Assembly: GCF_000428845.1 (NCBI RefSeq)
Contig: NZ_AUAS01000006.1
Coordinates: 186,001 to 250,000 of the forward strand
Origin: Dyadobacter alkalitolerans DSM 23607
GTDB lineage: Bacteria; Bacteroidota; Bacteroidia; Cytophagales; Spirosomataceae
DNA length: 64,000 nucleotides
Direction of reading: 5' to 3'
Part shown: piece by piece, positions 25,286 through 34,813 of the stretch
How positions within the stretch are numbered: position 1 is the first letter of the stretch
Layout of the letters: every line of letters starts with the position of its first letter
Notes under the pieces: generated by a model
Told to the model about the DNA's origin: nothing
What the model saw: only the letters and a program-made list of their open reading frames with translations
The model's database searches: none
Position numbers and translations under genes: made by a program

Positions 25286-28200
25286 CTATACCACCTCAAT
25301 CTTCACTTTCAACAAAAACTCATCCATTTCAATCTCATTGGCCTCACCATTAAGGTCGCCGATTAGGTTCAGCTCCAGGGCTTGCACTTCCTGGCAGATA
25401 TAATCTTTGTTGGCGGTTACGGCGCTGGCCAGCAGGCGGTCGTTGTCTTGTAATGTGATTTTTATTTTGTCTGTTACATCGAAACCACTGTCTTTACGCA
25501 GGTTTTGAACGCGGTTGACGAAGTCACGTGCTATGCCTTCGAGACGCAGTTCGTCTGTGATCGTGACGTCCAGCGCCACTGTCAGGCCGCCTTCGCTGGC
25601 TACTAACCAGCCTGGGACGTCCTCAGCGTGGATTTCCACGTCGGTAAGGGCAATTTCGATGGGTGATGATGCGCCATTTAAGGTTATCGAGCCATTTTTC
25701 TCGATTTCCTTGATAGCTGCTTCGTCCATTGCGGAGATCACTGCTGCTACTTCTTTCATTTTCGGGCCGAATTTCGGTCCTAATGTCTTGAAGTTTGGTT
25801 TGATTTTCTTGATCAATATCCCGCTGTCATCATGCACGAATTCAATGTTCTTGACATTAACCTCCGACAAAATAATGGCCTTAACCTGCTCAATCTGACG
25901 TTTTGTAGTATCATTCAGCACAGGGATCAAAATCTTGGAAAGCGGCTGGCGTACTTTGATCTTATGCCCTTTACGGATGGAGTGGACCAGTGAACTGATC
26001 GTTTGTGCTTGTTCCATGGCCGCTTCCAGGTCCAGATCAACATATTCTGCTTCGATTTTAGGCCAGTAAGTCAAGTGCACCGATTCATATTGATGGCCGG
26101 TGTTATTAGCAATCGAAGCGGCGCGGTCGCCGTCTGTCAGATTTTTATATAACCATTCTCCAAAAAACGGAGCAATCGGCGACATGAGCTGCGAAACGAT
26201 AACCAGGCAATGCTGCAAAGTCTCGTAGGCGGCTTGTTTATCTTCCGTAAGACCTTCACCGGAATCCTGCGACGGGTTCCAGAAACGGCGGCGGTTGAGG
26301 CGGATATACCAGTTTGAAAGCTGGTCAGTTACAAAATCCTGAACAAGTCTTCCGGCCTTGGTCGGGTTGTAATCATCAAATTGCTCGCCAACTTCCTTCA
26401 CCAATGTATTCAGCTTTGATAAGATCCAGCGATCCAGTTCCGTGCGTTTTTCAATGGGCACAGAAACAGTCTCATGGAATTCATAACCGTCCAGATTGGC
26501 ATATAATGCGAAGAAATTGTAAGTGTTTACAAGCGTTCCGAAAAACTTCCGCTGCACTTCGCCGATGCCTTCAATGTTGAATTTAAGGTTATCCCAAGGT
26601 TCCGCGTTGGTGATCATATACCAGCGCGTAGCATCAGGGCCGAATTTGGACAGGGTAGCAAATGGGTCAACCGCATTGCCAAGGCGCTTGGACATTTTGT
26701 TGCCATTTTTATCCAAAACCAAACCGGTAGAAACCACATTCTTGAATGCAACAGAATCAAACAACATGCAGGCGATGGCGTGCAAAGTGAAGAACCAGCC
26801 GCGCGTTTGATCCACGCCTTCGGAGATGAAATCTGCCGGATAACTTTGTTCAAAAATCTCTTTATTTTCAAATGGATAATGCCATTGCGCGTAAGGCATT
26901 GCGCCCGAATCGAACCAGACGTCGATCAAATCCGGCTCGCGGTGCATGATATGGCCCTTTTTCGACACCAAAACAATGTTATCTACATACGGCCTGTGCA
27001 GGTCGTATTCACCATTTTCCAGCTTTAATAAGTATTCCGAATTTTTAGCAGCCTGCTCTCTTGTCAGGTTTTCCGAAAGCAATGCTTCTTCCAGCTGATC
27101 TTTCAGTTCTTCAATCGAGCCGATGCAGATTTCTTCACCATGCTCGTTGCGCCAGATCGGCAGGGGCGTTCCCCAGTAACGGGAGCGGGACAGGTTCCAG
27201 TCGACCAGGTTTTCCAGCCAATTGCCAAAACGGCCCGTTCCGGTGCTTTCCGGCTTCCAGTTGATGGTTTTGTTTAGCTCCACCAGCCGGTCTTTCATCG
27301 CTGTGGTTTTGATAAACCAGCTGTCCAGCGGATAATATAAAACCGGCTTATCCGTACGCCAGCAATGCGGGTAGGGGTGTTCGTATTTTTCTACTTTAAA
27401 TGCCTTGCCTTCCTCTTTCAGCTTGATCGCGATCAGGACATCCGTTGCCCTGAATTCCGGATCATTTTGTTCTTCTTCGGAATAATATTCAGGCTTGACG
27501 AAACGGCCTGCGTAATCTGTGATTTCTTTTACAAAACGCCCCTGACGATCCACAATGGGCACATCTTTGCCTGTTTCGTCTTTCACCATAATGGCCGGAA
27601 TGCCATTGGCTTGCGACACCCGGAAGTCATCTGCACCGAATGTCGGAGATGTATGCACTACCCCGGTTCCGTCCTCGGTCGTAACGAAGTCGCCAAGAAT
27701 GACGCGGAATGCGGGTTTCGCAGACGGCTCAATCTTAGGCTGCACATAGGGCATTAGTTGCTCGTATTCAATGCCTTCCAGATCTTTTCCTTTTAATTCT
27801 GTCAGGATAGTCCAGGGTAGAAGCTTTTTGTCACTGGCTTCATAACCAGCAAAGTCGCCGTCACGGCCTTTATCAGAAAAATATTTTGAGATCAGGTCCT
27901 TTGCCAAAACCACTGCGACGGGCGCATGCGTATAAGGGTTAAAGGTTTTTACCAACACATAATTAATGTTGGCACCCACCGTCAGCGCTGAGTTCGCAGG
28001 AAGCGTCCAGGGCGTCGTGGTCCAGGCTAAGATGCGGATATCGGACTCAGGAAAGTCTGCAAAGACTTCCTCGGCTTTTGCGCCCTTTGTCTTAAACATG
28101 GCCACAATGGTCGTGTCCTTCACATCTTTGTAAGTCCCGGGCATGTTGAGCTCGTGGGATGAAAGTCCGGTTCCTGCGGCTGGTGAATAAGGTTGGATCG

Positions 28201-28729
28201 TGTAACCTTTGTATAGCAAACCTTTGTCGTACAGCTTTTTAAGCAGGTTCCAAAGGCTTTCGATGTATTCGCTTTTGTAAGTAATATAAGGATCTTCCAG
28301 ATCAACCCAGTAACCCATTTTTTCGGTCAGGTCATTCCATTGATCCGTAAATTTCATGACCGTCTGGCGGCATTTTTCATTATAATCTTCAACGGAAATA
28401 GTTTTTCCAATGTCATCTTTGATAATGCCCAGCTCTTTCTCAACCTGCAATTCCACAGGCAGTCCGTGAGTATCCCAGCCTCCTTTTCTTTTGACCTGGA
28501 AGCCTTGCAATGTCTTATAACGGCAAAAAATATCCTTGATCGAACGCGCCATAACGTGGTGAATACCAGGCGTTCCATTAGCGGAAGGCGGGCCTTCGAA
28601 GAATGTAAATGAAGGTGCACCTTCACGGGTTTCAACCGACGCTTCAAATATGTTTTTTTCTTTCCAGAATTTCAGGACTTCGTCTCCAATCTGCGGATAA
28701 CTCAGGTTTTTATACTCGTTGTATTTCAT
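25286..28729 (-). CDS. ileS: Isoleucyl-tRNA synthetase, long (eukaryotic-like) type
   Basis: Charges tRNA-Ile; class I synthetase of 1147 residues, about 200 longer than E. coli IleS and typical for the type with an extended C-terminus. The HIGH-type motif is PGIHH (after PPSANGT), followed by GWDTHGLPVELQVEKELG; the editing CP1 domain includes TTTPWTLPANSAL and GTGVVHTSPTFGADD; KMSKR is in NGNKMSKRLGNAVDP, after DQTRGWFFTLH. The anticodon-binding part includes SNWYIRLNRRRFW. The type is often linked with mupirocin tolerance (family knowledge). First gene of the minus-strand run. Confidence 0.97.
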   Translation of the reverse strand: MKYNEYKNLSYPQIGDEVLKFWKEKNIFEASVETREGAPSFTFFEGPPSANGTPGIHHVMARSIKDIFCRYKTLQGFQVKRKGGWDTHGLPVELQVEKELGIIKDDIGKTISVEDYNEKCRQTVMKFTDQWNDLTEKMGYWVDLEDPYITYKSEYIESLWNLLKKLYDKGLLYKGYTIQPYSPAAGTGLSSHELNMPGTYKDVKDTTIVAMFKTKGAKAEEVFADFPESDIRILAWTTTPWTLPANSALTVGANINYVLVKTFNPYTHAPVAVVLAKDLISKYFSDKGRDGDFAGYEASDKKLLPWTILTELKGKDLEGIEYEQLMPYVQPKIEPSAKPAFRVILGDFVTTEDGTGVVHTSPTFGADDFRVSQANGIPAIMVKDETGKDVPIVDRQGRFVKEITDYAGRFVKPEYYSEEEQNDPEFRATDVLIAIKLKEEGKAFKVEKYEHPYPHCWRTDKPVLYYPLDSWFIKTTAMKDRLVELNKTINWKPESTGTGRFGNWLENLVDWNLSRSRYWGTPLPIWRNEHGEEICIGSIEELKDQLEEALLSENLTREQAAKNSEYLLKLENGEYDLHRPYVDNIVLVSKKGHIMHREPDLIDVWFDSGAMPYAQWHYPFENKEIFEQSYPADFISEGVDQTRGWFFTLHAIACMLFDSVAFKNVVSTGLVLDKNGNKMSKRLGNAVDPFATLSKFGPDATRWYMITNAEPWDNLKFNIEGIGEVQRKFFGTLVNTYNFFALYANLDGYEFHETVSVPIEKRTELDRWILSKLNTLVKEVGEQFDDYNPTKAGRLVQDFVTDQLSNWYIRLNRRRFWNPSQDSGEGLTEDKQAAYETLQHCLVIVSQLMSPIAPFFGEWLYKNLTDGDRAASIANNTGHQYESVHLTYWPKIEAEYVDLDLEAAMEQAQTISSLVHSIRKGHKIKVRQPLSKILIPVLNDTTKRQIEQVKAIILSEVNVKNIEFVHDDSGILIKKIKPNFKTLGPKFGPKMKEVAAVISAMDEAAIKEIEKNGSITLNGASSPIEIALTDVEIHAEDVPGWLVASEGGLTVALDVTITDELRLEGIARDFVNRVQNLRKDSGFDVTDKIKITLQDNDRLLASAVTANKDYICQEVQALELNLIGDLNGEANEIEMDEFLLKVKIEVV

Positions 28730-28815
28730 ATGTGCTGTTAGCTGTTAGCGCTCGACTATTAGCTTTCTAGTTTAAAAACAATGTATTAATAACACCAATC
28801 GGGATTTTAAGAGCG

Positions 28816-28823
28816 CAAAATTA
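28816..28823 (-). promoter_or_regulatory. -7 box candidate for ileS
   Basis: TAATTTTG on the minus strand, an exact TAnnTTTG match, about 87 bases before the ileS start. No good -33 TTG is in phase. The remaining gap up to 28925 holds no recognisable RNA element such as a T-box. Confidence 0.35.
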
Positions 28824-28925
28824 CAATTTTTTTTCTGCTAAAAGGATGCTTGGATTTCAATGAATGTGAAAGCATATTCTTATTTTGCAGCGCTTTCACA
28901 AGCTGTAACACTACTCAAAATATAT

Positions 28926-29558
28926 ATGGAACAATATCAAAGGCTGCTGGACTTCAATAAGACCTGGGCTGCCGAGCAATTAGGCGTGGATGAATCGTAT
29001 TTCGAGATTCTTGCCAAAGATCAAAAACCCGATTTCTTATGGATCGGGTGTGCCGACAGCCGCGTTCCGGCGGAAGACCTTACGGGCTCGCGGCCCGGTG
29101 AAATGTTTGTGCACCGCAATGTGGCCAACCTGGTCGTGCATACGGATATGAATATGCTGAGCGTGCTGCAATATGCGGTGGAAGTTCTGCATGTCAAGCA
29201 CATTCTGGTCGTTGGACATTACCAATGTGGCGGCGTGAGAGCTGCTATGACAAACAATGATTTTGGGTTGATCAATAAATGGTTGTGCAACATTAAAGAT
29301 GTGTACGACAAACATGAAACTGAATTGGAAGCCATCGACGACCAAGGCAAGCGTTTTGACAGGCTCGTTGAGCTGAATGTGATCCAGCAGGTGAAAAATC
29401 TTGCCAAAACCGACATTGTACAACGGGCGTGGAAGAAAAACCAGTCTTTGCATTTACATGGTTGGGTTTACGGAATGCACGACGGCATCTTAAAGCCAAT
29501 CATCGACATGCCGCCAGGCACAGAGGTTACCGGCATTTACAAGTATCAATTTGACTGA
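28926..29558 (+). CDS. can: Beta-class carbonic anhydrase
   Basis: Interconverts CO2 and bicarbonate; cytoplasmic zinc enzyme of 210 residues. Zinc ligands and the Asp-Arg dyad are visible: Cys42, Asp44 and Arg46 in CADSR, His98 and Cys101 in GHYQCGG. The start is the ATG of MEQYQRLLDF; the frame is open 22 residues further up but lacks family similarity. Divergent from ileS; a strong terminator follows two bases after its stop, so it is a single-gene unit. Confidence 0.95.
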   Translation: MEQYQRLLDFNKTWAAEQLGVDESYFEILAKDQKPDFLWIGCADSRVPAEDLTGSRPGEMFVHRNVANLVVHTDMNMLSVLQYAVEVLHVKHILVVGHYQCGGVRAAMTNNDFGLINKWLCNIKDVYDKHETELEAIDDQGKRFDRLVELNVIQQVKNLAKTDIVQRAWKKNQSLHLHGWVYGMHDGILKPIIDMPPGTEVTGIYKYQFD

Positions 29559-29559
29559 A

Positions 29560-29603
29560 AACAAGAAATCCTGGTCCTGATCGACCGGGATTTCTTGTTT
29601 TTT
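29560..29603 (+). terminator. Strong terminator after carbonic anhydrase
   Basis: 17-bp stem (AACAAGAAATCCTGGTC / GACCGGGATTTCTTGTT, one wobble), six-base loop, then a T-run. The A-rich left flank makes it potentially bidirectional. Confidence 0.9.
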
Positions 29604-29666
29604 AAAATGTTCGCACTACATTAGTAATTTGATTGAGTCTAAATAGTGATTAGGAACATTGCGTCA

Positions 29667-30833
29667 ATGAAGAAACTGACCGGGAAATTACATCTTTACC
29701 TTGGCCTGACGTCCGGCATTATCGTGTTTGTAGTGGCCATAACGGGTTGTATCCTGGCTTTTGAGCACGAAATAAAAAGCTTTACACAACCTTACATGTT
29801 TGTAGAGCCGCCAGTAAATGCCAAAGTGCTGCCTCCATCGGTTTTACAAGCAAGCGCTGAAAAAATGCTTCCCGGCAAAAAAGCGAATGGCGTGCTATAT
29901 GGTGTCCCGACGCGCAGTGCAGAAGTGGGCTTTTACAATGCGAATCCTGAATATTATTATGTCGTCTACGTGAATCCTTACACGGCCGAAGTGCAGCACG
30001 TTTGGAATGAAGAGGGCGATTTTTTCCACTTTATCTTACACGGACATTATTATTTGTGGCTGCCGCCGACCATCGGCCAGCCCGTTGTGGCGTCGGCAAC
30101 ATTGGTTTTCCTTGTGATGTTGATCAGCGGACTTGTGCTTTGGTGGCCCAAAAATAAATCGGCTGCAAAACAGCGCTTCTCGATCAAATGGAATGCGGCG
30201 TGGAGGCGGAAAAATTACGATCTGCACAACGTTTTCGGTTTTTATGTTTTGTCAATCGGCTTCCTATTGGGTTTTACGGGCCTGGTATGGGGTTTCAAAT
30301 GGTTTTCCCAGGGGCTTTATACGGTGACCGGTGGCAAAGGCTCGGACGAATATTACCTTCCAGCTTCGGATTCAACATTGCTAACCGGTGCGTTTACGCC
30401 TATTACAGCCGTCGACAAAGCCTGGCTTGCATTGAAAAAGGAATATCCGGTTAATGAGGGGATCAATGTTTCGATTCCGCATACCAAATCAGAATCGATC
30501 TTCTCTTTCGTGAATTTCAGGGCTGGGACTTACTATAATGTTGATTACAATTATTTTGATCAATATTCCCTCAAAAAAATCAAAATTACCGGCCCATATT
30601 CAGGGCGTTTTAAAGATGCTGACTTTGCGAATACATTGCGGAGAATGAATTACGACATTCATGTTGGGGCAATTTTAGGGCTCCCGGGCAAGATCATCGT
30701 TTTCCTGGCCAGCCTTATCTGTGCCAGCCTGCCCGTAACCGGCACGATTATCTGGTGGGGCAGACGGAAAAAGCAGTCCAGGAAACCTAAGAAAAACCTG
30801 CGCGCATTACAGCCGGACCTCGTCGCCAGATAA
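29667..30833 (+). CDS. PepSY-associated TM helix protein (iron-uptake-associated type)
   Basis: 388 residues, inner membrane. The N-terminal helix (LHLYLGLTSGIIVFVVAITGC) is followed by a periplasmic PepSY-like region (FVEPPVNAKVLPPSVLQASA), two further helices near 150-225 (ASATLVFLVMLISGLVLWWP; FYVLSIGFLLGFTGLVWG) and a last helix near 350 before a basic tail. The motif HFILHGHYYLWLP contains the conserved His of the family, sometimes linked to heme or ferric reductase activity. The start is the ATG 29667; a GTG at 29646 is less likely. Often next to ferric receptors; here it is alone. Confidence 0.85.
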   Translation: MKKLTGKLHLYLGLTSGIIVFVVAITGCILAFEHEIKSFTQPYMFVEPPVNAKVLPPSVLQASAEKMLPGKKANGVLYGVPTRSAEVGFYNANPEYYYVVYVNPYTAEVQHVWNEEGDFFHFILHGHYYLWLPPTIGQPVVASATLVFLVMLISGLVLWWPKNKSAAKQRFSIKWNAAWRRKNYDLHNVFGFYVLSIGFLLGFTGLVWGFKWFSQGLYTVTGGKGSDEYYLPASDSTLLTGAFTPITAVDKAWLALKKEYPVNEGINVSIPHTKSESIFSFVNFRAGTYYNVDYNYFDQYSLKKIKITGPYSGRFKDADFANTLRRMNYDIHVGAILGLPGKIIVFLASLICASLPVTGTIIWWGRRKKQSRKPKKNLRALQPDLVAR

Positions 30834-30951
30834 CCTGCTTCGTCTAATCTGGCCGCCTTCGATCTGCTTTTAAGGTAAAATATTTCGTCCTGAAAGGAAT
30901 TTTAGATTAAACTTTTCGCCTTCTATAGGAAACGACCTATATTGGGAACCG

Positions 30952-31971
30952 ATGAGTAAAATATTTGATACAGCCAAAAAAGCAGGTTTGGACGGCTTTA
31001 TGCTTGCCTTGCTAAGCATGATCCTGCTGGCCTGGCTCTGGCCATATCCCGGCATGAAGGACAGTCCACTGCCGCTTTCAGAGATATCTACCATTGCCGT
31101 TTCAATCATTTTCTTCTTTTACGGGTTAAGGTTAAGCCCTGAAAAACTGCGTGCGGGCCTGGTCAACTGGAAGTTGCATGTGATGGTGCATTTATCCACG
31201 TTCGTCCTTTTTCCATTGCTCGCCCTGGCTTTCCGGCCCCTTTTCCAATCAGATGCCAGCCAGACATTATGGCTGGCAATATTCTTCCTGACTGCGCTTC
31301 CCTCCACGGTGTCATCGTCCGTTGTCATGGTTTCCATCGCAAAAGGCAACATTCCCGCAGCCATCTTCAACGCAAGCATTTCAAGCCTGATCGGCGTTTT
31401 TCTGACACCATTATGGATGGGGTTGGTGATGGATGCGGGCACAGGGCACGCCGGCCCCGGCCATTTTGATCTGCTTTCAGTAGTCGGAAAGCTGTCCTTA
31501 CAAGTATTATTACCAGTTTGTGCAGGCATTGCATTGAACAAAAAGTGGGGACATCTGGCCGAGCGGCACAAAAAATACATTCGCTATTTCGATCAGTCTT
31601 CGATTCTTCTTATCGTTTACACGTCTTTCTGCGAATCATTCGGAGAGCATTTGTTTAGTTCGCTGGGATTAAAAGAAATTGTATTTTTAGGGATAGGAAT
31701 GCTGTCGCTGTTTTTCGGGATTTATTTCCTGCTCACATTCATCAGCAACCTGTTACATTTCAACCATGAGGATAGGATCACGGCTGTATTCTGCGGTTCC
31801 AAAAAATCCCTGGTGCAGGGCGCAGTAATGTCAAAAGTGCTTTTTCCAGGCGCTCAGGCAGGGTTAATGCTGCTTCCAATCATGATTTATCATGCTTTAC
31901 AACTGATTGCGGCGAGTATCATTGCACAGCGGATGGCGCGTTTGAACGAGGAAGAGCGGATTATTAATTAA
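30952..31971 (+). CDS. Bile acid:sodium symporter-like (SBF-like) transporter
   Basis: 339 residues, about ten membrane helices, of the SBF-like family (RCH1/YocS-type). Recognisable segments: LLAWLWPYPGMKDSP in helix 1, IFFFYGLRLSPEKLRAGL, FFLTALPSTVSSSVVMV (the crossover region) and FCGSKKSLVQGAVMSKVLF near the C-terminus. Members move organic anions or affect calcium balance. It is the first gene of a tight plus-strand run that continues with a DUF4230 gene (11 bases) and a gamma-glutamylation module, so it may import that module's substrate (inference). Confidence 0.85.
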   Translation: MSKIFDTAKKAGLDGFMLALLSMILLAWLWPYPGMKDSPLPLSEISTIAVSIIFFFYGLRLSPEKLRAGLVNWKLHVMVHLSTFVLFPLLALAFRPLFQSDASQTLWLAIFFLTALPSTVSSSVVMVSIAKGNIPAAIFNASISSLIGVFLTPLWMGLVMDAGTGHAGPGHFDLLSVVGKLSLQVLLPVCAGIALNKKWGHLAERHKKYIRYFDQSSILLIVYTSFCESFGEHLFSSLGLKEIVFLGIGMLSLFFGIYFLLTFISNLLHFNHEDRITAVFCGSKKSLVQGAVMSKVLFPGAQAGLMLLPIMIYHALQLIAASIIAQRMARLNEEERIIN

Positions 31972-31982
31972 AACAGAATGAT

Positions 31983-32597
31983 ATGCGTTGGATAGTGCGT
32001 TTGCTTGTGTTGATCCTTTTGCTGGCCGGGCTTCAATCGATATGGAGCAATTTCAGGGCGGGTAACTGGGTGCCGGATTGGCTGAGCAGCCAGGACAAAT
32101 CCGAGACGACGCACGCGCTGGTTTTGCAGGAAATAACGGCAATGGGTAAATTGGAATTGGTAAAATATAACTTCAAAGATGTTGTAGAACAGCAGATTAC
32201 AAAAATGTGGCTGCCGAATGCAAAGGCCATACTGATCGTCCAGGGCGAGGCGATCGGCTGTATTGATCTGACCAAAGTTGAAATTGCCGACATTACATCC
32301 GAAGCGGAAACACTGGTTGTGAATATGCCTGAGCCGGAACTTTGTGTTTTTAAGATAGATCATAGTAAATCAAGGGTTTACAATACGGAATATGCTTTCA
32401 ATGAAGAAGCCAAGCTCGTTCAGGAAGCATACAAACAGGCGGAAAAGCAAATCCAGCGATCGGCTCTTGATATGGGAATTTTGGAACAGACCCAGGTCAA
32501 TGCCCGCAAAATACTGACCCCGGTTTTGGAAAAAGCATCGGGAAAAAAAGTGGTTTTGAAGTTTCCGCTTAATACCAAAATAGACAAGTTGCGTTGA
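31983..32597 (+). CDS. DUF4230 family membrane-anchored protein
   Basis: 204 residues: one N-terminal membrane helix (WIVRLLVLILLLAGLQSI) and a periplasmic DUF4230 domain (ALVLQEITAMGKLELVKYNF, then ILIVQGEAIGCIDLTKVEI, LVVNMPEPELCVFKIDHSKS) with a C-terminal coiled-coil-like helix (EEAKLVQEAYKQAEKQIQ). Function unknown in the family. Close to both neighbours (11 and 28 bases), so it probably shares their transcript. Confidence 0.85.
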   Translation: MRWIVRLLVLILLLAGLQSIWSNFRAGNWVPDWLSSQDKSETTHALVLQEITAMGKLELVKYNFKDVVEQQITKMWLPNAKAILIVQGEAIGCIDLTKVEIADITSEAETLVVNMPEPELCVFKIDHSKSRVYNTEYAFNEEAKLVQEAYKQAEKQIQRSALDMGILEQTQVNARKILTPVLEKASGKKVVLKFPLNTKIDKLR

Positions 32598-32625
32598 TAT
32601 CAATTTCAAAAATTAACCCTTTCCA

Positions 32626-34002
32626 ATGAGTATAAGAGGATTCCTTACGCAAGAAGAACTTACAGCTAAGATCGGGGAAGGGTTGATAGAAACCATCGTT
32701 GTTGCTTTCACAGACCATTATGGCCGCCTTATGGGTAAGCGTGTGGACGCTGATTATTTCCTCGATTCGGTGATTAAATCAGGCACCCACGGATGCAATT
32801 ATCTGCTCACAACAGACATGGCTATGGACCCCGTTCCGGGTTATAAATATGCCAATTGGGAGCTTGGTTATGGTGATTTTCACCTCGTGCCCGATCTCGC
32901 AACATTGCGGATCGCGGATTGGCTGGACAAGACGGCATTGGTCATTTGTGACCTGCATAATGAGAAATTGCATGCATTGGAGTCAATCGGTCCAAGATCG
33001 ATTTTGAAAAAACAGCTGGAAATATTGCAAGCAGATGGTTTACAATGCTTTGCAGCCTCTGAACTTGAATATTATCTGTTGGAAAACAGCTATAAACAAG
33101 CATTCCAGCAAAATTATCAAAACCTGACACCGGCAGGCTATTATCTTGAAGACTACCACATTATGCAAGGAACGCGTAATGAAAAATATACTTCTGCGGT
33201 GAGGCGGCATTTGAAAAATTCGGGCATTGAAATTGAAACTTCAAAAGGGGAATGGGGGCTGGGGCAGCATGAATTGAATGTAAAGTTCGCAGAAGTGCTT
33301 CCTATGGCCGATAACCATGTGGTTTTCAAGCAATGTCTAAAAGAAGTGGCGGATGCAATGGGCCTGTCTGTCACATTCATGGCCAAGTTTCAAGCCGACC
33401 AGGCCGGTTCCAGCAGCCACATTCACATGAGTTTATGGAAAGATGGCCAAAATGCTTTCGTAGGCGATCAGGAATTCGGGCCGGTGAAAGGTTCGGATGT
33501 ATTTCGATGGTTTTTGGGGGGCTGGATTCAGCATGTGCCGGATGTGATGCCGTTTTATGCGCCTACGGTCAATTCATACAAGCGTTTTGTAGATGGTTCC
33601 TGGGCACCCACGCGCCTTGCATGGAGTTACGACAACCGCACGGCAGGCTTCCGTGTAGTAGGAAGCGGCGCAAGCTTGCGGATTGAATGTCGCATCCCGG
33701 GAGCGGATTGCAATCCGTATCTGGCGTTTGCAGCGTCATTAGCCTCGGGCCTGGATGGGATCAAAAACAAAATAGAGCCACCGGAATGTTTCATTGGGGA
33801 CATTTATGCCGCCGCCCATTTGCCGCGCGTTCCTTACACGCTCGCAGAAGCCACAACATTATTTGAAAACAGTGAATTTGCTAAAAATGCATTTGGCAAA
33901 GAAGTCGTCGAACATTACAGCCATTTTTTCAGATCCGAGCAAAGGGCGTACGACACATCCGTGACGGACTGGGAAAGAAAGCGGTATTTTGAACAGATAT
34001 AA
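32626..34002 (+). CDS. Glutamine synthetase-like gamma-glutamyl ligase (PuuA/GlnA4 type)
   Basis: 458 residues. ATP-dependent ligase that joins glutamate to an amine through the gamma-carboxyl. Visible GS features: N-terminal beta-grasp part with DHYGRLMGKRVDADYF, AASELEYYLL (metal-binding Glu), QHELNVKF, SSSHIHMSLW (His of the metal/glutamate site) and RIECRIPGADCNPYLA. It is followed by SDR, aldehyde dehydrogenase and amidotransferase genes, the order expected for a gamma-glutamylated intermediate pathway like E. coli Puu. The lack of an amine oxidase and presence of an SDR suggest an amino alcohol such as ethanolamine as the amine (inference). It is not the nitrogen-assimilation GlnA of Bacteroidota, which is usually longer. 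Confidence 0.88.
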   Translation: MSIRGFLTQEELTAKIGEGLIETIVVAFTDHYGRLMGKRVDADYFLDSVIKSGTHGCNYLLTTDMAMDPVPGYKYANWELGYGDFHLVPDLATLRIADWLDKTALVICDLHNEKLHALESIGPRSILKKQLEILQADGLQCFAASELEYYLLENSYKQAFQQNYQNLTPAGYYLEDYHIMQGTRNEKYTSAVRRHLKNSGIEIETSKGEWGLGQHELNVKFAEVLPMADNHVVFKQCLKEVADAMGLSVTFMAKFQADQAGSSSHIHMSLWKDGQNAFVGDQEFGPVKGSDVFRWFLGGWIQHVPDVMPFYAPTVNSYKRFVDGSWAPTRLAWSYDNRTAGFRVVGSGASLRIECRIPGADCNPYLAFAASLASGLDGIKNKIEPPECFIGDIYAAAHLPRVPYTLAEATTLFENSEFAKNAFGKEVVEHYSHFFRSEQRAYDTSVTDWERKRYFEQI

Positions 34003-34037
34003 CTCAATTACTATCCATATTAACCCCCATAAAATCC

Positions 34038-34811
34038 ATGCGTTTAGAAAATAAAGTTGCGCTGATAACCGGCGGAAGTGGCGGAATCGGACGTGAAACT
34101 GCACTTTTGTTTGCCAAAGAAGGAGCAAAAGTTGTTGTTACCGATGTCAATGATGCGGCCGGACAGGAAACTGCCGGTGAGATCGTTGCTAACGGAGGCG
34201 AGGCGTTCTTCCTGCATTCTGACGTTTCCAAAGCTGCTGATAATGAAGCGGCTGTTGCATTCGCGGAAGAAAAATTTGGCAAGCTCAACATCATTTTCAA
34301 CAACGCCGGCATTATGCACAGCGACGATGACAATGCAATGACAACCGACGAATCCATCTGGGACCTGACGATGAATATCAATGCAAAAGGTGTATTCCTG
34401 GGCTGTAAATATGGCATCCCCGCATTACAGCGTGCAGGTGGCGGCTCCATAATTAACACTGCTTCTTTCGTCGCGATATTAGGTGCTGCTACACCGCAGG
34501 TTGCTTATACGGCTAGTAAAGGAGCTGTTTTGGCGTTGACGCGCGAGCTGGCCATTATTCATGCGCGCGAAAATATCCGCGTCAATGCATTGTGCCCGGG
34601 CCCGTTGCGTACAGAGTTACTGATGAAATTTTTAAATACAGAAGAGAAAAAACAACGCAGACTGGTCCACATTCCCATGGGCCGTTTCGGCGAGGCGAAA
34701 GAAATGGCTTATGCCGCCTTGTTCCTCGCTTCCGATGAATCTTCATTTGTGACAGGAACTGATTTTCTGGTTGACGGCGGGATCACTTCTGCCTATGTAA
34801 CGCCACTCTGA
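34038..34811 (+). CDS. SDR oxidoreductase in the gamma-glutamylation operon
   Basis: 257 residues, classical SDR. LITGGSGGIGRETALLF (cofactor loop), TDVNDA after strand 2 (NAD preference), NNAGIM, active-site NTASFVAILGAATPQ and YTASKGA (Ser, Tyr, Lys), and the ending FLVDGGITSAYV. In its position it would oxidise the hydroxyl of a gamma-glutamyl amino alcohol to the aldehyde for the next enzyme. It is 35 bases after the ligase and two before the dehydrogenase. A reductase role in fatty-acid metabolism is the generic alternative. Confidence 0.88.
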   Translation: MRLENKVALITGGSGGIGRETALLFAKEGAKVVVTDVNDAAGQETAGEIVANGGEAFFLHSDVSKAADNEAAVAFAEEKFGKLNIIFNNAGIMHSDDDNAMTTDESIWDLTMNINAKGVFLGCKYGIPALQRAGGGSIINTASFVAILGAATPQVAYTASKGAVLALTRELAIIHARENIRVNALCPGPLRTELLMKFLNTEEKKQRRLVHIPMGRFGEAKEMAYAALFLASDESSFVTGTDFLVDGGITSAYVTPL

Positions 34812-34813
34812 TT

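Noticed and set aside
28730..28925. T-box or other leader RNA upstream of ileS
   Set aside because: No T-box consensus or long structured leader is seen, and such elements are not typical of Bacteroidota.
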